Source: CAZVPF01 sp964628195 (GTDB lineage Bacteria; Planctomycetota; Phycisphaerae; Sedimentisphaerales; Anaerohalosphaeraceae). From it: a DNA stretch of 30,285 nucleotides. The number at the start of each line of letters is the position of its first letter. The stretch's first letter is position 1. Location: the NCBI GenBank assembly GCA_964628195.1, contig CAZVPF010000035.1:1-30285 (forward strand), given 5' to 3'. This document shows, in pieces, positions 24,152 through 30,285 of this stretch. Under the pieces are notes generated by a model. It searched no databases, was not told where the DNA came from, and saw only the letters and a list, made by a program, of their open reading frames with translations. Both the position numbers and the translations under genes were made by a program.

Positions 24152-25006
24152 ATGAAAAAGATTTTCAAAACAGGCACAGGCGGTAAAAAAGGATTTACTT
24201 TGATAGAACTGCTGGTCGTGATATCGATCATAGCTTTGCTTTTGTCTATTCTTATGCCTTCCCTGGCAAGGGTTAAGGAGCTTGCATACAATGTTACCTG
24301 CAGGGCAAGACTTCGACAATGGGGATTAATGTTCAAGATGTTTACCCAGGACAATGGCGGTAAATTTTTCGAAGGTTATTCTGCAGCAAATGCCAATAAC
24401 CCGGACGAGTTCGAAAAGATATGGTTCTTTGCTTTAGAAGATTACCATAACGGCGATGACGAGATACGTTTTTGCCCCATGGCTAAAAAGCCATACCCTG
24501 AAGGTAATGGAGCCTATGAAGCCTGGGGTTTTGAATATCGCGACCCTGATAACGTTTCAGTTATTAAATACGAATACGGCAGTTACTGTTTGAACGGCTG
24601 GGCAAGAGACCCTGAGCCGGACGATATTAACGAGTTGACCGAAGCGTTTTACTGGAGAAGCCCTGATAATATCAAAAGGGCTGACGAGGTTCCTCTTTTT
24701 GGAGACGGCTGGTGGTTTCAGGGCAGTCCATACGATGAGGATGATGCTTCATTCTCATCTGACTACCTTGCACCTCCGCCCTCAAACGGTGCGAGGGGTA
24801 AGAGAAACGCTTATATTGGTCGATACTGTATAGACCGTCATAACGGCAGTATAAACATGGCATTTATGGACGGCGGGGCAAGGGAAGTGCCTTTGAAGGA
24901 ACTGTGGGAACTGAAATGGCACCAAAAGTTTAACACGCGGAATCGTTACACACAAGCGGGAGGTGTACAGCCTTCGGACTGGCCGGAGTGGATGCAGGAG
25001 CTTTAG
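24152..25006 (+). CDS. Type II secretion/type IV pilin-like protein with H-x9-DG tail
   Basis: A 284-residue protein. The frame is open to a TTG at 24137, but ATG 24152 with GGGAAG just upstream fits better. The N-terminus KKGFTLIELLVVISIIALLL is a prepilin signal: Gly before the cleaved bond, Phe at +1, Glu at +5, then a hydrophobic helix. The C-terminus has H230 followed by nine residues and D240-G241, the tail motif of the large planctomycete/lentisphaeral pseudopilin-like family. The part between (about 45-225) is rich in aromatic and acidic residues. No other secretion-machinery gene is nearby. Placement inside a glycan locus suggests a surface or periplasmic accessory role, which is inference. 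Confidence 0.85.
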   Translation: MKKIFKTGTGGKKGFTLIELLVVISIIALLLSILMPSLARVKELAYNVTCRARLRQWGLMFKMFTQDNGGKFFEGYSAANANNPDEFEKIWFFALEDYHNGDDEIRFCPMAKKPYPEGNGAYEAWGFEYRDPDNVSVIKYEYGSYCLNGWARDPEPDDINELTEAFYWRSPDNIKRADEVPLFGDGWWFQGSPYDEDDASFSSDYLAPPPSNGARGKRNAYIGRYCIDRHNGSINMAFMDGGAREVPLKELWELKWHQKFNTRNRYTQAGGVQPSDWPEWMQEL

Positions 25007-25100
25007 AAATTAAAGTTGATTTGTCAGCTTTTCAGGATTTTACGTTGAGCGGCGACGCTTTTGATACGTAATAATATTAGTTTACGTTCAGGATAATAGT

Positions 25101-28100
25101 ATGTTTAATATGACTCGTTTAAGTATTCTTACCTCGGTAATTCTTTGTCTGTTCGCTGTAGAGGTCTTTTCTGTTGAGCCCCTAGTCGAGATGCTGTTCG
25201 ACGACAGCCTTGTAAATTACGGGACATCGGGCGGTTTTGGTGATTTTATAGATGTTGGCGGGGCTGTTCCGGTTTATGCAGCGGGCGGGCCGGACGGCGG
25301 CAGGTGTCTTGATAACACATCGGCGGCAAGCATGGGCGGATCAGGCGGATCGGTTAGGTTTGCCAGCGACACTCAGCTTTCGTCAAAACTTACAAATCTC
25401 AGAAGTTTTACGGTTATGGGCTGGGTCAAGTCGGATTCGCCATTGAGCAGCCTGGCGGGTCTTGTAAGTTATACGGATTTTCGTGTCAGGGGCCACTCGA
25501 CAAACCGGCTGGTATTGCAGGTTGAAGGGGCGAACTATTATTCCAGCCCTGCTGCAAATTACGACGCTTCGGACTGGTTATTTTTTGCGGTAACTTACGA
25601 CGGAACCAGCTCGGCTGATAATGTCATTTTTTATTATGGTTCAAATGACGGAACGGACAATGTCAATATCGACAGTGTCGTTTCTTCCGACAAGGGCACA
25701 GTCTTCATGAACCCGCAGTTTTTCTACATAGGCAATGTTAACACTTCCGGTACGAGCGCTTTTGACGGGCTCATGGACAGTGTGAGGGTTTTCGGCAGCA
25801 AATTCGACGACAACGGTTCGCTTGGCATCGATGAGATAAAGCAGTGGAAGAACTCTCATCAAGCAGATGTCGACCGCTTCAGGGTGCTCGATACCCGTTT
25901 TGAGGGCAATGTCGTCAGCGAAGGAAGTATAAACGACATCGGTTTTTTGAGGCAGTATAACGGCATTTACCCTTCCTATTCGTCCGGCGGCGTTGACGGG
26001 GGCCTGTGCCTTGACATGACCACTGCTGATACTATGGGAGGGCGGGGACCGTTTTTCTCTTTTGCCGAGACTTACGGTGTTAACGCTATGCTCGAAGATG
26101 CGGCTAGTTTTACCGTAATGGGGTGGATAAAGTCTTCGGATGCACTTGGTGGCGGTGCAAGAATATTTTCCTACATAGACGGTTCGGGTAACGGGTTCGA
26201 GGTCACTGCCGAGCAGCCTAACAGGTTAAGGCTTTATATTAACGGTATCGGTTACGATTCAAGCACTGCCGGTAATTACAACTGCACAGACTGGAAATTT
26301 TTCGCTATTCGCTATGACGGCACGCGGGCAACGAGTAATATTATTTTCTTCTTCGGCAACAATGACGGCACGGACAACGTTACTGTGGACTCGGTGCATA
26401 CGACAGGACCGGGCATTATCAGCGGTGACACCGGTGGGGCTTGTATCGGCAACAGGGGGACTATTTATCCCTTTGACGGATATATTGATTCCGTCAAGGT
26501 TTTCGTCAGTAAAGACGACGGGGTCGCCTCGCTGGGTACTTCCGAGATAGGCGCTTATAAAAACGAGCATGCTGCAACAGTTGACTTTCCGCTTCCGGAT
26601 TTTGAATGCAGGAAAAGCGACGTTGCCATAATGCGTACTTCCTCGGCAGTGGCAACTCATGGATTTAACGCCAACCGTGTTGTATGGAATTACGACACCC
26701 ACGGCGGTGTTGTAGGCGGTTTTGAGGCATTGGGAGTGGCGGCTTCGCAGACTATGAACTTTACGGCGACCGCATATGACGGCGGGACCAATTATGCTGA
26801 CGGCAAATATTATACAAATGACCCGACCTGGCCGAGCAGAACGAGAGATTTTGACGGCAATTTGGTGCAGAAAAACGGGTATCCCGACGATATATATTAC
26901 CCTTCTGTTTCCTCACAGGCTTTCCAGGATGATACTTTTGGACGGGTTATGGAGGCCCTTTTGCCGCTTGAACCCTATAATGTCCAGTTCGACGGGCCAA
27001 GTTCGATAAGACATGCCGCTTACCTGGGCTATGGTGTGGGCTTTGACGATGCGACGCTTGAAGGTTTTCGTCAGTATCTCGATAATAAATACAGCGGTCC
27101 CGAACTGCTGAGCCTCTATAACATAAGTGACATCACGACATTCAATTATCGCGACTGGCTTGTAAGTGAGTATTCCGTGGTTGACAATGACGATTATCTC
27201 GCTCGATATCATTCGTTCTCGCTTACGGAAGACTTTGAATATTTCATGGAAGATGAGATAAGCGATACTTTCAGGACTTTGACGGCTGTATGCAATGCAG
27301 CCAGCCCGCCGGCAAAACTTTCACTTAATATGGCAACAATGCGGTGGTATTCCCGGCCTTTGATAACCATTGCTGACTTCCTGAATATGGAGCTGACACC
27401 TGCAGAGCAGTACGGCGGACTTGATCAGGCAGACGCTGTCAGGTGCAAAGTTGCCGAAGCTTTTGATGTTCCGGCCTACATGGTAAATAACTTGCATGTG
27501 TCTTATTATATCCAGCAGAATGACAAACCGGGATATATGAACAGTCTTATTTCGGCTGTTTATGCCAACGGCGGTGTGATGCTTTGTCCGTGGAACCTCT
27601 GGGCAGGTGACGGTCCGCGTTATTACAGCCATTGGGACAGGCATGGCGCATTTACCCATTTTGTAAGGAACAACGCGGAACTGTTCGACGATTATGAACC
27701 TTTGTCCCAGGTTGGGCTCTTGTGGAACTGTGATAACCCGATCAGCGAGATTGACCTTTACGGGGAGATGCTTTTCAATCTTAATGTGCCTTATGATATC
27801 GTGCCGCTTGGTGACAGGTATCCATACAGCAGGATTGACGTGCCCGGGGTTGCCGATAGATATGACCAGGTAGTAAACGCAAGCGATATTTCGAGCTGGA
27901 GTCCTGAGAACCAGGTTACAGTTAATCAGCTTGGTGCACAAGTTGATATTGTTTCCCATCCTTACAGCCTGTCACTGACTGACGACTGGGTAAATGTTTC
28001 ACCAATTAATGCACCCGATATATGGGTGCTGCCTCGAAAGCATAAGACTTTGCCGCTGGCACCTGTGGTTGTTCATGTGGTCAACCGCAGCTATGACAGC

Positions 28101-28478
28101 GCTTCGGATTCAGTGGATAAGACGGCCTGTAATATTGAACTGCACGGAAGTATTATCGGTGAAAGAGAGGTCGAATCGGTAAGGTGGCTTGGCCCGGAAA
28201 ATCCAGCTAAGCAGCTGGCGGTTACACAGACTTCGGCCGGCTTTGCGGTTTCACTGCCTGAGACCCCGGCATGGTCATTACTTGAGATAAACCTCAAAGC
28301 CGCGCCGGGTGACTTCAACAGGGACGGTCTTGTCAACTTGGCTGACATAGGTATAATAGCTTCCGAGTGGCTCTTGTCCGGACAGGCCGGCACACTTGAA
28401 AGCGACGCCACGGGAAATGATTTCGTGGACTACCTGGATTTTTCAGAGCTTTCAAAAGGCTGGCAAGGCGATAATTGA
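25101..28478 (+). CDS. Secreted LamG-LamG-glycosidase-like protein with dockerin
   Basis: A 1125-residue exported protein. Signal peptide about 1-24. Two LamG domains (about 28-255 and 260-495) are of a different subfamily from the cluster upstream, each with FTVMGW, NDGTDNV and a DS(V)xVF closing strand. Residues ~500-960 look like a GH42/GHL6-related barrel: VVWNYDTHGG near 527, VQFDGPSS near 627, FRQYLDNKYS near 655, FLNMELTPAEQYG near 755 and CPWNLWAGDGPRYYSHWDR near 829. The section from 870 on (VGLLWNCDNPISEIDLYGEML) resembles the Rossmann-like domain that follows such barrels. Residues ~970-1065 form a beta domain and 1068-1125 a dockerin with two repeats (DFNRDGLVNLADIG; the second, DATGNDFVDYLDFS, is degenerate). 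The glycosidase assignment is tentative and the catalytic residues are not certain. Confidence 0.65.
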   Translation: MFNMTRLSILTSVILCLFAVEVFSVEPLVEMLFDDSLVNYGTSGGFGDFIDVGGAVPVYAAGGPDGGRCLDNTSAASMGGSGGSVRFASDTQLSSKLTNLRSFTVMGWVKSDSPLSSLAGLVSYTDFRVRGHSTNRLVLQVEGANYYSSPAANYDASDWLFFAVTYDGTSSADNVIFYYGSNDGTDNVNIDSVVSSDKGTVFMNPQFFYIGNVNTSGTSAFDGLMDSVRVFGSKFDDNGSLGIDEIKQWKNSHQADVDRFRVLDTRFEGNVVSEGSINDIGFLRQYNGIYPSYSSGGVDGGLCLDMTTADTMGGRGPFFSFAETYGVNAMLEDAASFTVMGWIKSSDALGGGARIFSYIDGSGNGFEVTAEQPNRLRLYINGIGYDSSTAGNYNCTDWKFFAIRYDGTRATSNIIFFFGNNDGTDNVTVDSVHTTGPGIISGDTGGACIGNRGTIYPFDGYIDSVKVFVSKDDGVASLGTSEIGAYKNEHAATVDFPLPDFECRKSDVAIMRTSSAVATHGFNANRVVWNYDTHGGVVGGFEALGVAASQTMNFTATAYDGGTNYADGKYYTNDPTWPSRTRDFDGNLVQKNGYPDDIYYPSVSSQAFQDDTFGRVMEALLPLEPYNVQFDGPSSIRHAAYLGYGVGFDDATLEGFRQYLDNKYSGPELLSLYNISDITTFNYRDWLVSEYSVVDNDDYLARYHSFSLTEDFEYFMEDEISDTFRTLTAVCNAASPPAKLSLNMATMRWYSRPLITIADFLNMELTPAEQYGGLDQADAVRCKVAEAFDVPAYMVNNLHVSYYIQQNDKPGYMNSLISAVYANGGVMLCPWNLWAGDGPRYYSHWDRHGAFTHFVRNNAELFDDYEPLSQVGLLWNCDNPISEIDLYGEMLFNLNVPYDIVPLGDRYPYSRIDVPGVADRYDQVVNASDISSWSPENQVTVNQLGAQVDIVSHPYSLSLTDDWVNVSPINAPDIWVLPRKHKTLPLAPVVVHVVNRSYDSASDSVDKTACNIELHGSIIGEREVESVRWLGPENPAKQLAVTQTSAGFAVSLPETPAWSLLEINLKAAPGDFNRDGLVNLADIGIIASEWLLSGQAGTLESDATGNDFVDYLDFSELSKGWQGDN

Positions 28479-28505
28479 GAATGTGAATTTATTATGGAGC
28501 TATAA

Positions 28506-29900
28506 ATGATCTCAAGGAGGGCTTTTTTAAGAGCGGGCGGCTTTGCGGCCATTTCGGCATTTGGTCTTTCAGGCTGCAGCAGCAAATCAGCAAGAAAATC
28601 ATCTGCTTCTTTTGTAACTGAACAGGGGCTTCCAGCCGACAAGCCGAATGTGCTTTTTATTGTACTTGATGACATGAATGACTGGGTCGGTCCGTTAGGC
28701 GGTCACCCGGATACCAAGACGCCGAACCTTGACGCTTTTGCGCGGAAGAGCATGACCTTTACCAGCGCTTATTGCACATCCCCGCTTTGCGGGCCTTCAC
28801 GTGCGGCGTTTTTAACCGGTATGAGGGCATCGACCACTGGCATATATAACAATACCGATCATTATATGGACAAACTCGCCGATGCCGAGAACATGCCGCT
28901 TTTCTACATGCATAACGGCTATTATTCCTGCGGTTCCGGTAAAGTCTTTCACGGATACTTTCCACAGTACTGGCATGACTTCCTCGAACGGGCGCCGCGT
29001 ATGTATCATCGCGGCGAGCCTAAGAAAAACGGCACAGAGATACCGGGCATATTCGACTGGGGCCCGCTTGATGTAAAAGACAGTGAAATGGATGACTATC
29101 GAATGGCGCAATATGCCATAGACAAACTCCATGCTGACCACGACAAGCCTTTTTTCCTTGCATGCGGTATCTACCTGCCCCACGTTCCGTGGTACGCCCC
29201 GCAAAAATATTTCGATATGCACCCGATAAACGAAATTACCATGCCGATTGTCAAAGAAGATGACCTTGACGATATTCCGCCGGCAGGTGTCAGATGTGCA
29301 AACCTTAACTACACCCGCGAAGTTGAAAAAACAGGAAAAACACGCGAGGCTGTCCAGGCTTATCTTGCGGCAGTGTCTTTTGTCGATGCCCAGGTCGGCA
29401 GGATTCTTGACGCACTCGAAAAGAGCAAATACCGGGACAATACTATCGTTGTGATCCTTGGTGACCACGGCCTGCACCTCGGTGAAAAGAATAAGTGGCA
29501 CAAAGACGCCCTCTGGGAGGAAACCTGTCGGGCACCGCTGTTTATCAAGGCGCCGACAATTACCAGACCGGGAAGTGTTTGTGATCGAACGGTCAGCTTT
29601 TTAGACCTCTATCCAACGCTTACCAGCCTGTGCGGCCTGGAGGGGCCGGATTGTCTTGAGGGCAGGGATATATCCGCGCTTCTCAGGGACCCTGATGCGG
29701 ATTGGTCCTATCCGGCAGTTACACACAGAAGGGCCGACCAGGTTGCAATAAGGGATAGCAGGTGGAGGTACATACTTTATGAGAACGGAGATGAAGAACT
29801 GTACGATCATTCCATCGACCCGTTTGAATGGTACAACCTGGCAGAGAACGCGAAATATAATTCTGTTAAAGAGAGACTGTCGCTTTATATCCCAAAATAG
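28506..29900 (+). CDS. Tat-exported lipoprotein sulfatase (S1 family, iduronate-sulfatase-like)
   Basis: A 464-residue protein. The N-terminus SRRAFLRAGG is a twin-arginine signal and LSGC (Cys24) a lipobox, so it is probably exported folded and lipid-anchored. NVLFIVLDDMND gives the metal-binding D55-D56. C95-G-P-S-R99 is the C-x-P-x-R sulfatase signature whose Cys is converted to formylglycine. GDHGLHLGEKNKWHKD near 318-333 supplies further metal and sulfate ligands. It hydrolyses sulfate esters; resemblance is to the iduronate-2-sulfatase-like branch, but the sugar target is uncertain. Its presence suggests a sulfated, probably marine, polysaccharide. It needs a maturase encoded elsewhere. 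It starts 27 bp after the preceding gene and is likely cotranscribed. A terminator follows. Confidence 0.9.
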   Translation: MISRRAFLRAGGFAAISAFGLSGCSSKSARKSSASFVTEQGLPADKPNVLFIVLDDMNDWVGPLGGHPDTKTPNLDAFARKSMTFTSAYCTSPLCGPSRAAFLTGMRASTTGIYNNTDHYMDKLADAENMPLFYMHNGYYSCGSGKVFHGYFPQYWHDFLERAPRMYHRGEPKKNGTEIPGIFDWGPLDVKDSEMDDYRMAQYAIDKLHADHDKPFFLACGIYLPHVPWYAPQKYFDMHPINEITMPIVKEDDLDDIPPAGVRCANLNYTREVEKTGKTREAVQAYLAAVSFVDAQVGRILDALEKSKYRDNTIVVILGDHGLHLGEKNKWHKDALWEETCRAPLFIKAPTITRPGSVCDRTVSFLDLYPTLTSLCGLEGPDCLEGRDISALLRDPDADWSYPAVTHRRADQVAIRDSRWRYILYENGDEELYDHSIDPFEWYNLAENAKYNSVKERLSLYIPK

Positions 29901-30040
29901 AATTTGAAAAACGTGATGATATTTATCGAGACTATTGCCCAAAATGCTCTGCTGTCCACCTCAAAAATACATCCGGGTGATTGAAATAGAAATCTAAGCA
30001 TTATTTGAAATAAGTTTCTATAAAATCTTTTGAAAAAGCG

Positions 30041-30081
30041 CCGTATTATACAGATAATAACGGTTATTCCTGTTTTTTTTT
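30041..30081 (+). terminator. Rho-independent terminator after the sulfatase gene
   Basis: CCGTATTAT (30041-30049), loop ACAG, then ATAAT and ACGG with one bulged A (30054-30063) form nine pairs. A run of nine T follows at 30073-30081, ten bases after the stem. It lies about 140 bp after the sulfatase stop; nothing else is recognised between 29901 and 30040. Confidence 0.6.
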
Positions 30082-30088
30082 CAAAACT

Positions 30089-30118
30089 AATCAAATTTCT
30101 TGATTTAATAATTTGATT
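30089..30118. promoter_or_regulatory. Perfect 9-bp inverted repeat, candidate operator
   Basis: AATCAAATT (30089-30097) and AATTTGATT (30110-30118) are exact reverse complements with 12 bases between. The element covers the -35 box of the promoter below, a repressor-like position. Confidence 0.45.
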
Positions 30119-30128
30119 TTAATACACT
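30100..30128 (+). promoter_or_regulatory. Candidate promoter for the last, partial gene
   Basis: TTGATT and TACACT are 17 bases apart. Transcription from here would begin near 30135, which excludes the ATG at 30129 and favours the TTG start at 30174. Confidence 0.45.
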
Positions 30129-30173
30129 ATGATACCGGTAACAAAAACTTTGGTTTTAAGAAAGGATATAACC

Positions 30174-30285
30174 TTGCGGATTTTCCCAAATAAGACACGA
30201 TCGGTATTGGCTGGTATTATTTGTTTTTTGATGCCGGCTGCTTTGGATGCATCAATCGCTAATGAAAATAAGACTTTCAATGAGC
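30174..30285 (+). CDS. Start of a secreted protein (partial, runs off the window)
   Basis: A frame open to the right edge, 37 codons visible from TTG 30174. AAGGA stands seven bases before it. The product starts with RIFPNKTR, a hydrophobic stretch SVLAGIICFLMPAALDA and then polar residues, a clear signal peptide. An in-frame ATG at 30129 would add 15 residues, but it lies upstream of the predicted transcription start and has no good ribosome binding site. The function cannot be told. It begins a new transcription unit after the terminator and may be another enzyme of the locus. Confidence 0.55.
   Translation, partial: MRIFPNKTRSVLAGIICFLMPAALDASIANENKTFNE

Overview
The window reads as a polysaccharide-degradation and uptake locus of a Gram-negative, probably anaerobic or marine member of the Planctomycetes (Phycisphaerae/Sedimentisphaerales type) or a Lentisphaerae-like relative. 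This is inferred from gene content, not from a marker gene: LamG-domain secreted proteins, a PEP-CTERM anchor, dockerin-like C-termini, an orphan pseudopilin with an H-x9-DG tail, a Tat-exported sulfatase, a TRAP transporter and UroD-superfamily proteins all in one place. No rRNA, tRNA, CRISPR array, transposase or integrase was seen.

Left part (1-15.7 kb, all + strand). After the tail of a secreted protein comes a tightly packed, probable operon. It encodes a giant GH115 alpha-glucuronidase fused to a second glycosidase-like barrel (DUF6259 type), a sodium:solute symporter, a 79-residue membrane protein, a DUF5722 glycosidase-like protein with a dockerin, a UroD-like protein, a complete three-gene TRAP transporter (binding protein, small and large permease) and a second, different UroD-like protein. 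A hairpin follows the last gene. The simplest reading is extracellular release of a uronic acid or its methyl ether or oligosaccharide, uptake by the symporter and/or TRAP system, and modification by the UroD-like enzymes. The substrate is not proven.

Middle part (15.8-19.4 kb, - strand). A GntR-HTH/LacI-type sensor regulator lies upstream of a secreted GH42-like/GHL6-like glycosidase. Right after it sits a beheaded C-terminal AraC HTH, a remnant of a lost regulator. The 285-bp divergent region at 19361-19645 carries good promoters in both directions and nested inverted repeats that could be the regulator's operator.

Right part (19.6-30.3 kb, + strand). Three LamG proteins (one, three and one LamG repeats) carry near-identical strong ribosome binding sites and end in half-dockerin, half-dockerin and PEP-CTERM respectively. 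They are followed by a long hairpin, a pseudopilin-like protein, a 1125-residue LamG-LamG-glycosidase-like-dockerin protein, a Tat lipoprotein sulfatase, a terminator, a promoter and the start of another secreted protein.

The most unusual points are the GH115-DUF6259 fusion, the UroD-TRAP-UroD arrangement whose UroD-like proteins lack the usual metal-binding Cys, the DUF5722 protein with a clan-A-like Glu pair, the AraC remnant, and a 44-bp identical block shared by two otherwise diverged LamG genes.
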